64,000 bases of DNA from Clostridium sp. HBUAS56010 (GTDB lineage: Bacteria; Bacillota; Clostridia; Lachnospirales; Lachnospiraceae), in assembly GCF_007115105.1 (NCBI RefSeq), contig NZ_SULJ01000001.1, positions 744,001 through 808,000 on the forward strand. The letters run 5' to 3'. A program made the translations under genes and the position numbers. The notes under the pieces are model-generated. The model had not been told where the DNA came from. It saw only the letters and a program-made list of their open reading frames with translations, and made no database searches. This document shows positions 54,221 through 63,001 of this stretch, piece by piece; within the stretch, counting starts at the first letter, position 1, and every line of letters begins with the position of its first letter.

Positions 54221-55075
54221 TCATGATTTCGGTTTTAAATCCACAACTACCAGTTGGGGTTTGTTGTTGAGACGCACATTAATGGAATGGGTTCCAAGAC
54301 CTCTGCTGACTATCATATATTTATCTTCTTTTTTAAAAAAGCCTCCACAGTAAGGGTTGAAAAACTGAAACTGGGGAGTCATAACTCCGCCTAAAAATGG
54401 AATTCTTATGGTTCCTCCATGAAAATGTCCAGACAAGGTTAAATCAGCTCCCCAATCCCTGCAGCCACCAAAATAAAGGGGGGAATGACAAAGAAGTACC
54501 TGAAACTGTTCCTTCGCTGCCTTTCCCACCTTTTTCTCTATTTCTGGTCCAGTCAATTCTGCATGAGAAAACTTTTTATAGAAAACAGGCTCTAAATCAA
54601 TGCCTGTTACAGCCAGATCCTCCCCTATCCTTACGGTATCATTCTCAAGAACAATTATGCCCAGATCTCTTAAGCTGTCTCTGTAATGCTCATACTGCTG
54701 TCCATAGACAGATCTCTCCCACTGCATCCGGTTTTCATGATTCCCATTGCCGCATATAACCGGGTATCTGTCTTTTAATTGTTTTAATAAGTCAAAAGGA
54801 ACGGCAGTATCTGCCATTCCTTTGCTGACCAGCATATCACCGCCTGCTATGATGAGATCCGGATTGATCTGGTTCACTGCATCAATCAGTTTCTGGTTGT
54901 TCTTACCAAACTCATGGTTATGAAGATCAGAAAGAAATAAAATCCTTCGTTCCCTGCTGATCTTATGGTTCTTTAACGCAATCGTTTCTATAGAAAGCTG
55001 TTCTTTTTCATATTCTGAACGCAGAAGCAAACCTGCGGCAATGAAAAGACAGAAAATTCCGGCAGTAACTATCAT
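54221..55075 (-). CDS. Membrane-anchored metallophosphoesterase
   Basis: Calcineurin-like phosphoesterase of about 284 residues with an N-terminal membrane helix (about 2-17). Metal-binding motifs in order: FLSDLHNHEFG near 47-57, GGDMLV near 77, GNGNHE near 110, CHSPLY and SGHFHGG near 215. Family YaeI/LpxH-like, substrate unknown. ATG at 55075 is preceded by GAGGGG; the longer frame would begin TTG at 55147. Ends 19 bp before the scpA promoter. Confidence 0.88.
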   Translation of the reverse strand: MIVTAGIFCLFIAAGLLLRSEYEKEQLSIETIALKNHKISRERRILFLSDLHNHEFGKNNQKLIDAVNQINPDLIIAGGDMLVSKGMADTAVPFDLLKQLKDRYPVICGNGNHENRMQWERSVYGQQYEHYRDSLRDLGIIVLENDTVRIGEDLAVTGIDLEPVFYKKFSHAELTGPEIEKKVGKAAKEQFQVLLCHSPLYFGGCRDWGADLTLSGHFHGGTIRIPFLGGVMTPQFQFFNPYCGGFFKKEDKYMIVSRGLGTHSINVRLNNKPQLVVVDLKPKS

Positions 55076-55149
55076 CTGATTCCCCTCAACTTCTATCCAT
55101 TTTCCTGTTGTCTTTTCATCATACAATGAAGAGCCGGTCTCCGTCAAGC

Positions 55150-55368
55150 CTAAGAAAACCAGTCTCCAGCCAGATATTCAATTACAAGACTTGGTAAAAC
55201 CACAAGCAGCCCTATGCCAACGCTCATAACAATGGTGCTGATCACATATTCCCGATATCCCGGTCCATTGGGCTCCGGGGGAATCGTCAGTGCAAGCCGG
55301 TAAACAGAACAGCAAATGATTAAAAAACATCCAAGATAAAAGATAGCATTAAATAGATTTCTTCTCAT
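55150..55368 (-). CDS. Small two-helix membrane protein, unknown
   Basis: A 72-residue hypothetical protein with two hydrophobic helices (about 8-28 and 42-63) and a Pro-rich loop. AAGGAGG lies upstream, a promoter at 55391-55419. Probably cotranscribed with the phosphoesterase. Confidence 0.7.
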   Translation of the reverse strand: MRRNLFNAIFYLGCFLIICCSVYRLALTIPPEPNGPGYREYVISTIVMSVGIGLLVVLPSLVIEYLAGDWFS

Positions 55369-55390
55369 ATGTAAATTCCTCCTTTTTCAT

Positions 55391-55419
55391 AATATATACC
55401 AATTATGGATAATATGCAA
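55391..55419 (-). promoter_or_regulatory. Sigma-A promoter of the 2-helix protein gene
   Basis: TTGCAT (55414-55419) and TATATT (55391-55396) on the minus strand, 17 bp apart. Confidence 0.55.
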
Positions 55420-55461
55420 TACCAGATACACAAGGTTTAATAATGATTAGAGGTGACACAC

Positions 55462-55725
55462 ATGATTATTTACGACAGATTATGGGAAACCATGAAAAAG
55501 AAAAATGTCAGTCAGTATCATTTAATCAAGTATTATAAAGTTAGTGCAGGGCAAATCGGCAGACTTAAAAAGAATAATTTTGTATCCACTCACACCATTG
55601 ATATGCTTTGCAGAATTCTTGATTGCAGTGTGGAGGAAATCATGGAATATAAGGCTGATATCTGCGAAAAAACAGATGAAGTCGCCCAGAACGAAAAACC
55701 GGACGAGCCAACGAAAGATGAATGA
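55462..55725 (+). CDS. Small XRE/Cro-type HTH regulator
   Basis: An 87-residue DNA-binding protein: MIIYDRLWETMKKKNVSQYHLIK starts a Cro/C1-type HTH (about 3-62), with DMLCRILDCSVEEIMEYKAD as last helices, and an acidic Lys-rich tail. ATG 55462 has GAGGTG upstream; a GTG at 55453 is in frame. Cro-like proteins of this size are common in Clostridia chromosomes and need not be phage. A bidirectional terminator follows. Confidence 0.85.
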   Translation: MIIYDRLWETMKKKNVSQYHLIKYYKVSAGQIGRLKKNNFVSTHTIDMLCRILDCSVEEIMEYKADICEKTDEVAQNEKPDEPTKDE

Positions 55726-55743
55726 GCTGATGCAGAATGACAT

Positions 55744-55772
55744 AAAAAAAGAGCCATAAAGGCTCTTTTTTT
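55744..55772. terminator. Bidirectional terminator
   Basis: GAGCC/GGCTC stem (55751-55755 with 55761-55765), 5-nt loop, with seven A on one side and seven T on the other. Ends both the XRE and the carboxypeptidase gene. Confidence 0.9.
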
Positions 55773-57096
55773 ATGGAGTCCAGACTCCATCAGAATTCAC
55801 CGGATATCCATCAGGTGTAACGGTATTCCTTACCATTGCTCCATTGGAACCTAAGTAATACCACTTGTTATTTGTCTCTACCCAGTAATTTTGTGCCTTG
55901 GCACCGCTGGAACGGAAATAGTACCAGACATTGCCGGGAAATTCTCTCCAGCCATTGACCATGGTTCCATCGGAATCAATATAATAATCAACTCCGTCAA
56001 CGGTCAGCCATTCCTGGCTCGCATTGGTTCCATTCTGCTTTTTATAGTTCCACCTGGTACCATTCTTAATCCAGCCGGAAGAAGCAGGGGATATGGAAGT
56101 TCCTTCTGCTTTAAGAGCAAAGCCATAGTCAAACAAAGCCCTGGTATCGGCATAATGAGTGGATTTACTCTTCATAATCACTGCAATCAGACGCACCCCA
56201 TTCTTTTCTGCACAGGTAACAAGGGTATTGCCCGCCAATGATGTGTAGCCTGTCTTACCGCCGATTACTCCCGGGTAATAGCGGGAATCAGAAACCTGAA
56301 TCATCTTATGTCCCATGGTTACGGTTCTCTTCCCGGCATTTTTCGTGGCTGGAATCTGGTAAGTTGACGTGGAGACAACCTTTCTTACCTTCTCATTATT
56401 AAATGCTGCTCTGGCGATGAGAGCCATATCATGAGGAGTCGTATAATGACCAGAATTATTAAGCCCATTGGGATTGACAAAATTAGTGTTGGTACAACCA
56501 AGTTCTCTGGCACGGGCATTCATCAGTGCTGCGAACCCTCCTACACTGCCGGAGACATGTTCTGCCAGCCCATTTGCCACCTCGTTGGCTGACTTAAGCA
56601 TGAGACCATAAAGACTCTGCTCCACAGTAAGCCTGTCTCCTTCCACAAGTCCCAGAGTGACCGCCCCTGACTCCAGATTGGTGGTTGCAGACTTTGAAAA
56701 AACAACCGTATCTGATGGATTGGTCTTTTCCGCTACCAGAAGTGCTGTCATCAGCTTTGTTATACTGGCGGGATAATATCTTGTCTCTGCATTCTTTCCA
56801 TAAAGAACGGCTCCGGTTGAAGCATCTAAAAGGATAGCTCCTTCTGAATGAATCACTGGCTGAGCCACATTTTCAGACTCAGCACCTGACTGAGTCTGGG
56901 AATTAACAGAAGCTTCCGGTTTCTGACCAGACATTGCTGCACCAGGTCCTGTTACCTCCCCGCTACTTGTATCTCCCGTCTGACTTGAAGCTGTCGGAAA
57001 GGGTTGTACAACGGCTGCTTCTCCATAGGCAGGAACGGCTGCGAGTAAGGTGAAACTGATTACCAGACTCCACAGTCTGCGTGATTGATTGATCAT
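55771..57096 (-). CDS. D-alanyl-D-alanine carboxypeptidase with cell-wall-binding repeats
   Basis: Exported low-molecular-mass PBP (441 residues). Signal peptide about 1-25, a Ser/Thr/Gln-rich linker to 80, then the S11 peptidase domain: S111-x-x-K114 (ASITKLM), S169-A-N171, and KTG at 281. In place of the usual PBP5 C-terminal domain it has four or so aromatic/Gly repeats (about 340-440, such as NGTRWNYKK, GNVWYYF, NNKWYYLGSNGAM) like choline- or wall-binding repeats. Trims D-Ala from stem peptides; the fusion probably holds it on teichoic acids. Promoter uncertain. Confidence 0.92.
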   Translation of the reverse strand: MINQSRRLWSLVISFTLLAAVPAYGEAAVVQPFPTASSQTGDTSSGEVTGPGAAMSGQKPEASVNSQTQSGAESENVAQPVIHSEGAILLDASTGAVLYGKNAETRYYPASITKLMTALLVAEKTNPSDTVVFSKSATTNLESGAVTLGLVEGDRLTVEQSLYGLMLKSANEVANGLAEHVSGSVGGFAALMNARARELGCTNTNFVNPNGLNNSGHYTTPHDMALIARAAFNNEKVRKVVSTSTYQIPATKNAGKRTVTMGHKMIQVSDSRYYPGVIGGKTGYTSLAGNTLVTCAEKNGVRLIAVIMKSKSTHYADTRALFDYGFALKAEGTSISPASSGWIKNGTRWNYKKQNGTNASQEWLTVDGVDYYIDSDGTMVNGWREFPGNVWYYFRSSGAKAQNYWVETNNKWYYLGSNGAMVRNTVTPDGYPVNSDGVWTP

Positions 57097-57235
57097 TTCT
57101 ATTCATCTCCTGTGTCTTTTAAATACAACGATATTTTCTTTCAACAGTATAACACAGATATCCATTATTTTCCGTTTAAGTTTTTCTTACAAAGTGCTGT
57201 AAAAAACTGGAAGTGATTAAAAATAGGATTCGTAT

Positions 57236-57271
57236 AATGAAAGAACGCATCATCCCGTCAGGATAATGCGC
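57236..57271 (-). terminator. Terminator after the NUDIX gene
   Basis: 10-bp stem with one mismatch (57247-57256 with 57262-57271), 5-nt loop, followed on the minus strand by TTCTTTCATTAT. Confidence 0.65.
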
Positions 57272-57276
57272 TTTCA

Positions 57277-57981
57277 TCAAAAGATCTGTTCTCTATATTC
57301 TTTTTCCAGTTCCTCCAGCCTGTCCATCGCCAGATTTAAAATATCTGCGTGGTCAAAGGCAAGCTTCTCCTGATCAATAATATCAATGGCTGGCAGCAGT
57401 TCAATCTCAACATCTTTCTTCCACATCAGCCCCTGCCGTTCATAAGTCTCTGTAACCCGGTAAGTCATATAAATATGATCTTCTTCATTCTCAATAGTAA
57501 GAGAGTAAGTAGATCCGTTCTCCAGATCAGAAAGTTTCTTTTTTACAACCTTAAACCATGCCGCTTCCTGTGCGTCATCGGCTGCTACAGGATTTAACTC
57601 ATCCTTTGGCACCGCTGCAATATAGGATACGGAGATCACTCTTGTTCTGGGGTCACGCTTAACATCTCCATAAGTATAGAGCTGTTCCAGCCAGATATCT
57701 TCTAATCCGGTCTCTTCATAAAGCTCTCTTGCTGCCGCCTGCTCCAGGGATTCATCCATATCCGCAAATCCGCCTGGAATTGCCCATTGCCCAATATAAG
57801 GGTGATTCTTTCTCCGGATGAGTAAAACTTCTGCCTCTGCTTCAGTCTCCTCTTCCTCTGCTTCTGGATTCACCGCAAAGATCAGCACATCAACCGTTAC
57901 AGAAGGACGTTCATAGTCTCCGGGCCGGTACTGGGAGAGAAACTCCTTCTCCGTCAATCCATCTTCATTCTTTCGTTCCAT
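57277..57981 (-). CDS. NUDIX hydrolase
   Basis: A 234-residue NUDIX protein. The NUDIX box GGFADMDESLEQAAARELYEETG is near 71-93 with the expected R-E-x-x-E-E core; ahead of it sits IRRKNHPYIGQWAIPGG, typical of ADP-ribose/NAD-type pyrophosphatases and of the NrtR regulators. A predicted C-terminal helical region (about 180-234) could be a winged helix, but I do not see a clear HTH. A 190-nt leader precedes it. Confidence 0.88.
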   Translation of the reverse strand: MERKNEDGLTEKEFLSQYRPGDYERPSVTVDVLIFAVNPEAEEEETEAEAEVLLIRRKNHPYIGQWAIPGGFADMDESLEQAAARELYEETGLEDIWLEQLYTYGDVKRDPRTRVISVSYIAAVPKDELNPVAADDAQEAAWFKVVKKKLSDLENGSTYSLTIENEEDHIYMTYRVTETYERQGLMWKKDVEIELLPAIDIIDQEKLAFDHADILNLAMDRLEELEKEYREQIF

Positions 57982-57984
57982 TGT

Positions 57985-58175
57985 ATCCTTCTTCCTACCA
58001 GAATCTTAGAATGCCATGGACAAACACCTGACGAAAGCACGCCTTTGACACAGCCAAAATACTGGATTTTCTATCGTTATCAAACACGCAGGCCACGAAA
58101 GCGTTATCTCGCTTCTGGCTGCAATTTTACCCCGTTATGTCTTCCTGAATTCATTCTCTGCTCACAAAAGTCTGC
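57985..58175 (-). other. Long structured leader of the NUDIX gene, unassigned
   Basis: About 190 nt between the predicted start site and the gene. A GCAGCCAGAAGCG hairpin arm can pair with CGCTTTCGTGG and CCTGC; the motif GCTTTCGT then GTGTTTG occurs twice, 60 bp apart (near 58021-58038 and 58081-58102 on the plus strand). A 16-codon open frame MNSGRHNGVKLQPEAR (58104-58154) lies in the first half. I match no riboswitch class; it could be attenuation, an RNA element, or decayed sequence. Confidence 0.35.
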
Positions 58176-58181
58176 TTATAT

Positions 58182-58210
58182 ACTATACACAAAGATTGCG
58201 TCAGTATCAA
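58182..58210 (-). promoter_or_regulatory. Promoter of the NUDIX leader
   Basis: TTGATA (58205-58210) and TATAGT (58182-58187) on the minus strand, 17 bp apart. Confidence 0.6.
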
Positions 58211-58313
58211 CCTTTTTATAAAAAGATTATAATTAGATGCCCCTTCCCCTGCTCAGATACTGACAGAAAGATTAAGCTTCTCCGAATAAAACATTAACAT
58301 TTCTGAAATACTA

Positions 58314-58342
58314 TTGTACAGTTAAAATGAGTATGATATAAT
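58314..58342 (+). promoter_or_regulatory. Promoter of the PAP2-like gene
   Basis: TTGTAC (58314-58319) and TATAAT (58337-58342), 17 bp apart. Confidence 0.7.
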
Positions 58343-58391
58343 CCTCGGAAGTTGATCAAATAAATCCTGACTATTAGAATGGAGAATGGTG

Positions 58392-59054
58392 ATGGATATG
58401 AAAACCTTAATTAAAAAATACGGGCATGTCTGGCTGCTCGGCTATGCCTTTATCTATCTTCCCTGGTTTATGTACCTGGAAAAAAACGTTACTGATAATT
58501 ACCATATTATGCACGTTGCCCTTGACGACCTGATTCCTTTTAATGAATACTTTATTATTCCTTATTTCTTCTGGTTTATCTATGTGGCTGGTGCCGTAGG
58601 ATACTTTTTCTTTGCCGATAAAAAGGACTATTACAGGATTTGTACCATGCTTTTTACGGGAATGACCATCAGCCTGTTAATCTGCAGCGTATTTCCCAAT
58701 GGGACTGATTTCCGTCCTGTTGTTGATCCTGAAAAGAACGTGTTTTCAAAGATGGTTTCCATGCTTTACTCTGCCGATACCTGTACCAACGTCTTTCCAA
58801 GCATTCATGTGTATAATGCGATCTGTGTACACCTGGCAGTAATAAAGAACAGGAAGCTGAGTAAATTACCAATTATTAAATATGGCTCTCTTATCATTAT
58901 GGTTTCCATCTGTCTTGCAACTGTTTTCTTAAAACAGCATTCTGCATTTGACGGATTAGGCTCCATATTAATGGCTTATATTATGTATCACTTTGTATAT
59001 GGAGAAAGCCTTGAACCAGGCAGAAACGAAGTCTCCCAAAAAGCAATTGGTTAA
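58392..59054 (+). CDS. PAP2-superfamily membrane protein
   Basis: A 220-residue polytopic protein (about 5-6 helices) with phosphatase-like motifs: FPSIHVYN near 135 and LKQHSAFDGLG near 180, corresponding to the SGH and H-x-x-x-D motifs of PAP2 phosphatases such as undecaprenyl-pyrophosphate phosphatase. The first motif (K-x6-RP) is not clear. Lipid-phosphate phosphatase or inositol-phosphorylceramide-type is possible. GGAG precedes 58392. Confidence 0.75.
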   Translation: MDMKTLIKKYGHVWLLGYAFIYLPWFMYLEKNVTDNYHIMHVALDDLIPFNEYFIIPYFFWFIYVAGAVGYFFFADKKDYYRICTMLFTGMTISLLICSVFPNGTDFRPVVDPEKNVFSKMVSMLYSADTCTNVFPSIHVYNAICVHLAVIKNRKLSKLPIIKYGSLIIMVSICLATVFLKQHSAFDGLGSILMAYIMYHFVYGESLEPGRNEVSQKAIG

Positions 59055-59057
59055 GCA

Positions 59058-59087
59058 AAACCCCCGGCAAACAGCCGGGGGTTTATT
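59058..59087. terminator. Bidirectional GC-rich terminator
   Basis: CCCCCGGC/GCCGGGGG stem (59061-59068 with 59074-59081), 5-nt loop, A-run and T-run at its sides, between the convergent PAP2 and glycosyltransferase genes. Confidence 0.88.
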
Positions 59088-60105
59088 AATTAAATCCAAA
59101 AAACTTCTGGGTCATTTTATAAATGGCAATGGGGAACTGCCTTCCGCTTTTGCCTGGAAGATTCACTCCCTGACCTAAGAATCCCCATCGGAGCCGCAGA
59201 TACAGTTTCAGATTCTGCTTACGCAGATGCTGCCATAATTCTTTTTTCTTCTCCATGTTCTCATCAGTTCCTGATTTAATTGCAAGAATTGAGGAGATGG
59301 TCATCATAATCTCTAAATATCTTACCATATAATGGCGCAGCTTTCTCTGCCTGATTCTGGTTACATCATAATAGCCAAGCATGAGTGTTGTTACACGGAT
59401 CTGCTGGTCAATTCTTCCTATCATTATATTCTCATTGACCGACTGGTCTTCTCTTCCGATAAAATACCGGTAGAAGTTTACATCCAGGTAATACATGGTC
59501 TTTACATGAGGCAGGGGCTGGTAGACAAAGATGTTGTCCACATAAAATGTATGCCTCGGCAATTCCAGTCCGCACTGCTTTAAAAGTTCGGTCCGGTAAA
59601 TTACAGAGTGCATCAGAATGTACTGTCCGAGCATGAAAACTTTCACATCATCCCAGTCAAACAGTTCGTTTTTAGGAAGTGCACTGCGGTAGTGCATAAT
59701 CTTCTTTCTCTTTGCCCCCTGTTTTTCATATACGAAGTTGCTGACAAGCATGTCCAGAGTTTTTTCTCCATATACAAACCCTCGTAAAGTATCTAATATC
59801 TTCCTATATGCAGACAGATCCACCCAGTCATCGCTGTCTACCACTTTAAAATAGATTCCTGTGGCATGTTTTAATCCTGCGTTAACGGCAGCTCCATGCC
59901 CTCCGTTCTCCTGATGAATGGCACGGCAGATGCCTGGATATCTGGTTTCATATTCATCTGCAATCTTTGCAGTCCCATCTTTTGTGGAGCCGTCATCTAC
60001 AATGAGAATCTCCACCTCATCTCCTCCTGGAAGAAGCGAGTCAATACAGTGCCTCATATAAGCTTCAGAATTATAGCAGGGAATCGCTACAGATAAGAGT
60101 TTCAC
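59086..60105 (-). CDS. Family 2 glycosyltransferase
   Basis: GT-A fold glycosyltransferase of 339 residues. SVAIPCYNSEAYMRHCIDSLL near 5-25, DDGS near 37-40, and DSDDWVD near 92-98 (the metal-binding DxD). The C-terminal 130 residues, basic and helical, have no recognised domain. Putative substrate a cell-surface polysaccharide or glycolipid. It overlaps the CPBP gene by 4 bp. Confidence 0.9.
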   Translation of the reverse strand: MKLLSVAIPCYNSEAYMRHCIDSLLPGGDEVEILIVDDGSTKDGTAKIADEYETRYPGICRAIHQENGGHGAAVNAGLKHATGIYFKVVDSDDWVDLSAYRKILDTLRGFVYGEKTLDMLVSNFVYEKQGAKRKKIMHYRSALPKNELFDWDDVKVFMLGQYILMHSVIYRTELLKQCGLELPRHTFYVDNIFVYQPLPHVKTMYYLDVNFYRYFIGREDQSVNENIMIGRIDQQIRVTTLMLGYYDVTRIRQRKLRHYMVRYLEIMMTISSILAIKSGTDENMEKKKELWQHLRKQNLKLYLRLRWGFLGQGVNLPGKSGRQFPIAIYKMTQKFFGFN

Positions 60106-60854
60106 ACCATATCCTCCTTTTTATTGTTTTTCTTATAAATCCGGATTACACATCCTGCAGACAGCATAAGGAGAAAAAGAGAATAGATCACTTTAATTCC
60201 TTTATTTTCTATCCCAGACAAAACAGCCCCATAAGTTGTATGGGTCACAAAAAGTGACAGTAAATTGGCTGATATATGGAGAAGGCAGGGAGCCAGAAGG
60301 GTCTTTCCGGTTTCATAAAGCCAGGCCGCCGCCACTCCAATTAAAAATGCGTATACTCCCTGAGGAAGGTTGCCATGATAAAGAGCAAACAGTCCTGCAG
60401 ACAAAACAGCAGCAAGCCACAAAGGCAGCCTGTCTCTGAGAGAAGCAAAGTACATTCCACGAAAAATCAGCTCTTCTATGACTGGAATTAAAAAGCCGGA
60501 AGCCATAACCTGCACAAAAACAGGAGGCTGATAAAGAGCCTGCTTTACCTTCTCATAAGCCTGGGATTTTGGAATCTGAAAAAGACTTCCCACAATCTCA
60601 TTTCCTAATATGCAAAGAGCTGCTCCCAGAATGAGAATCGTAAAAAAACAACCTTGAAGCTTAAAACTGATTGCTGGTTGAATTCCCCGTTTTCTCTGAT
60701 CTGCCCTGTAAATAATATAGAAAAAAGGGAGGCAGATTCCGCCGGATAAAGCGGTTGCACCCAAAATATCAAGCGGAAAAACCAGAAACAAAAAACTGGT
60801 CACTCCAGAATATAAAAACACGGGAACAATCAGATTCCGGATCAATCCTGTCAT
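60102..60854 (-). CDS. CPBP-family intramembrane protease
   Basis: A 250-residue membrane protein with about 7 helices. IEELIFRGMYFASLRD near 128-143 is the EExxxR motif, LFALYHGNLPQG near 156 gives the FxxxH motif and LLHISANLLS near 192 the HxxxN motif of the CPBP/Rce1 (Abi) peptidases. Possible roles include processing of a membrane protein or bacteriocin immunity; no bacteriocin gene is near. Precedes the glycosyltransferase. Confidence 0.85.
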   Translation of the reverse strand: MTGLIRNLIVPVFLYSGVTSFLFLVFPLDILGATALSGGICLPFFYIIYRADQRKRGIQPAISFKLQGCFFTILILGAALCILGNEIVGSLFQIPKSQAYEKVKQALYQPPVFVQVMASGFLIPVIEELIFRGMYFASLRDRLPLWLAAVLSAGLFALYHGNLPQGVYAFLIGVAAAWLYETGKTLLAPCLLHISANLLSLFVTHTTYGAVLSGIENKGIKVIYSLFLLMLSAGCVIRIYKKNNKKEDMV

Positions 60855-60989
60855 GGTATCATGTCCTTTCCTTTGGCTTCTTCCTAAACATTATACCACC
60901 TGCTGTTAAGATATCCACAACTATTTTTTTAATTCTTTCCAAATAATAGCGGGTATTTTTTCTTATATTTTTCTAAGAAGGAAAACCTG

Positions 60990-61018
60990 TTGCTTTTTTC
61001 TCTGCCTGATACTATAAT
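60990..61018 (+). promoter_or_regulatory. Promoter of arcC
   Basis: TTGCTT (60990-60995) and TATAAT (61013-61018), 17 bp apart. Confidence 0.7.
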
Positions 61019-61065
61019 ATCCTTATATTTTCTGATAAAACTACATCGAACTGAGAGGAACTGAG

Positions 61066-62001
61066 ATGGCAAAAAAACGTATTGTTATGGCTTTGGGACA
61101 TAACGCTTTAGGAACAAATCTTCCTGAACAGAAAGAAGCAGTCAGCGCAACTGCCAAAGTGATTGCAGACTTTATTGAAGCCGGATGGCAGGTTGCCGTC
61201 ACCCACAGCAACGCTCCCCAGGTTGGCATGATCCATACAGCTATGAATGAATTTGGAAAACAGCATGACGGGTTCACTTCTGCCCCCATGTCCGTATGTT
61301 CTGCCATGAGCCAGGGCTATATTGGTTATGACCTTCAAAACGGCATCCGGGCAGAGCTTATGAAACGGGGAATCTACAAATCGGTTGCTACAATCCTGAC
61401 CCAGATGATGGTCAACCCTTATGACGAGGCTTTTTATACTCCTATGAAGCCGATTGGACGGTTCATGTCTGCCCAGGAGGCAAAAGAGGAAGAAGAAAAA
61501 GGCAATTATGTAGAAGAAGTGCCAGGTAAGGGATTCCGAAGAATTGTAGCTTCTCCAAAACCAGTTTCCATTGTGGAGATTGATATTATCAAGGCAGTTA
61601 TGGAGGCGGACCAGATCGTTATTGCCTGCGGAGGCGGCGGAATTCCTGTCATGGAACAGGGCTACGTGCTCAAAGGCGCCAGCGCTGTCATTGAAAAAGA
61701 CCGGGCTGCAGGACTTCTGGCAAAAGAAATTGATGCAGATGTGCTCATGATCTTAACCAGTGTTGACAACGTAGAATTAAATTATGGAAAACCGGAGGAG
61801 AAGCCCATTGCCCACATGAATATAAAAGAGGCAGGCGCTTATATCCAGGACGGACAGTTTGAATCCTCTTCCATGCTTCCAAAGATCGAAGCTTCTGTGG
61901 ATTTTATTGAACACGGAAGAAACAGAAAAGCAATTATCACCTCCATGGAAAAAGCAAGGCAGAGCCTGGAGGGAAAAGCAGGAACCATTATCAGCGAGTA
62001 A
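61066..62001 (+). CDS. arcC: Carbamate kinase
   Basis: A 311-residue amino acid kinase-fold enzyme that makes ATP from carbamoyl phosphate. GHNALG near 11-16, VTHSNAPQVG near 45-54 (typically THGNGPQVG), FGKQHDGFTSAPMSVCSAMSQGYIG near 63-85 and ACGGGGIPV near 187-195 are the family signatures. The G of THGNGPQVG is replaced (THSNAPQVG). No arcA or arcB is adjacent. A terminator follows. Confidence 0.94.
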   Translation: MAKKRIVMALGHNALGTNLPEQKEAVSATAKVIADFIEAGWQVAVTHSNAPQVGMIHTAMNEFGKQHDGFTSAPMSVCSAMSQGYIGYDLQNGIRAELMKRGIYKSVATILTQMMVNPYDEAFYTPMKPIGRFMSAQEAKEEEEKGNYVEEVPGKGFRRIVASPKPVSIVEIDIIKAVMEADQIVIACGGGGIPVMEQGYVLKGASAVIEKDRAAGLLAKEIDADVLMILTSVDNVELNYGKPEEKPIAHMNIKEAGAYIQDGQFESSSMLPKIEASVDFIEHGRNRKAIITSMEKARQSLEGKAGTIISE

Positions 62002-62009
62002 TCATTACA

Positions 62010-62075
62010 GGTTTGCCATGGACGGATTAATTTCTCCTGGCAAGCCCTTTTTTTGCCCTTTTACAATCGGACCGA
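62010..62075 (+). terminator. Terminator after arcC
   Basis: 9-bp stem GGTTTGCCA/TGGCAAGCC (62010-62018 with 62058-62066) with a 39-nt loop and a T-run following. Confidence 0.6.
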
Positions 62076-62135
62076 ATAAGGACAGGCTAAACATTCATAT
62101 ATTAAAACAAACATACATAACGGAGCTTAATAACT

Positions 62136-62999
62136 ATGAAATTTTTCCCCAACGGAAAAATAGCAGAAAAGATCCGGGGAATTCACGTTCCTCCCGAATC
62201 AGGGAAACGGGCTGCAAAAATTTTTCTCCTCTTCCTCTGCGCATTTCTTGCTGGACGGTTAGGTGCCATGTTTACAGATAGTCATAACAAAGCAGTGACA
62301 ACAGCAGCCGATGGAAACTGGGGACTGAGTTTCCAGCAGGAAGGCCAGCCTCCCGTTGCCAATGCCACTATGGATTACCTGAAACAGTTCGACTCTTATT
62401 ATGCCCAGAAAACCCCTGATAAAGTTCTGTACCTGACCTTTGACGCCGGATTTGAAAACGGCAATACACCTGCAATCTTAGATGCACTGAAAAAACACAA
62501 TGCACCTGCAACTTTTTTTGTGGTAGGCAATTACATTGAGACTGCACCGGATCTGGTGAAACGTATGGCGGCGGAAGGACACACCGTTGGAAATCACACC
62601 TTCCATCATCCGGATATGTCTAAAATGGGCTCAAAGGAAGCATTTGAAAAGGAATTAAAGGATTTGGAAACTCTTTATGAACAGACTACCGGACAGCCCA
62701 TGAAGAAATATTACCGCCCACCTCAGGGAAAATACAGCGAAAGCAATTTGCAGATGGCAAAAGACATGGGATATAAGACGTTTTTCTGGAGTCTTGCCTA
62801 TGTGGACTGGTACCAGGATAAACAGCCTTCCAAAGAAGAAGCATTTAAAAAACTATTAGGCAGAATCCATCCGGGAGCCATCGTATTATTACATAGCACT
62901 TCCACCACCAATGCCCAGATTCTTGACGAACTGTTAACTAAATGGGAAGAAATGGGGTATCAGTTCCACTCCCTTGACGAACTTGTTGCAAAACAATAG
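62136..62999 (+). CDS. Polysaccharide deacetylase, PdaA type
   Basis: A 287-residue exported NodB-type deacetylase. Membrane anchor or signal about 28-45, the WGLSFQQEGQPP motif near 62-73 that typifies PdaA (spore cortex muramic delta-lactam), and the NodB motifs TFDAG near 102-106, HTFHHP near 152-157, RPPQGK near 195-200, and LLHSTS near 265. In B. subtilis PdaA acts on muramic acid in the spore cortex. ATG at 62136 has GGAG upstream. Confidence 0.92.
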   Translation: MKFFPNGKIAEKIRGIHVPPESGKRAAKIFLLFLCAFLAGRLGAMFTDSHNKAVTTAADGNWGLSFQQEGQPPVANATMDYLKQFDSYYAQKTPDKVLYLTFDAGFENGNTPAILDALKKHNAPATFFVVGNYIETAPDLVKRMAAEGHTVGNHTFHHPDMSKMGSKEAFEKELKDLETLYEQTTGQPMKKYYRPPQGKYSESNLQMAKDMGYKTFFWSLAYVDWYQDKQPSKEEAFKKLLGRIHPGAIVLLHSTSTTNAQILDELLTKWEEMGYQFHSLDELVAKQ

Positions 63000-63001
63000 A
63001 G

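Noticed and set aside
55462-55725. Prophage remnant because of the XRE regulator
   Set aside because: Only a single Cro-like gene; flanking genes are core, and no integrase, att repeats or phage genes appear.
57985-58175. ykkC-type riboswitch in the NUDIX leader
   Set aside because: The conserved ykkC core strands were not found, so only an unassigned leader is reported.
60102-60854. Abi phage-defence gene
   Set aside because: The EExxxR motifs fit CPBP proteases, but no defence partners are near; overlap with a glycosyltransferase points to an envelope role.
62075-62135. Sigma-G promoter before the PdaA-like gene
   Set aside because: A GAATA box exists, but the -10 region matches the CATNNTA pattern poorly.
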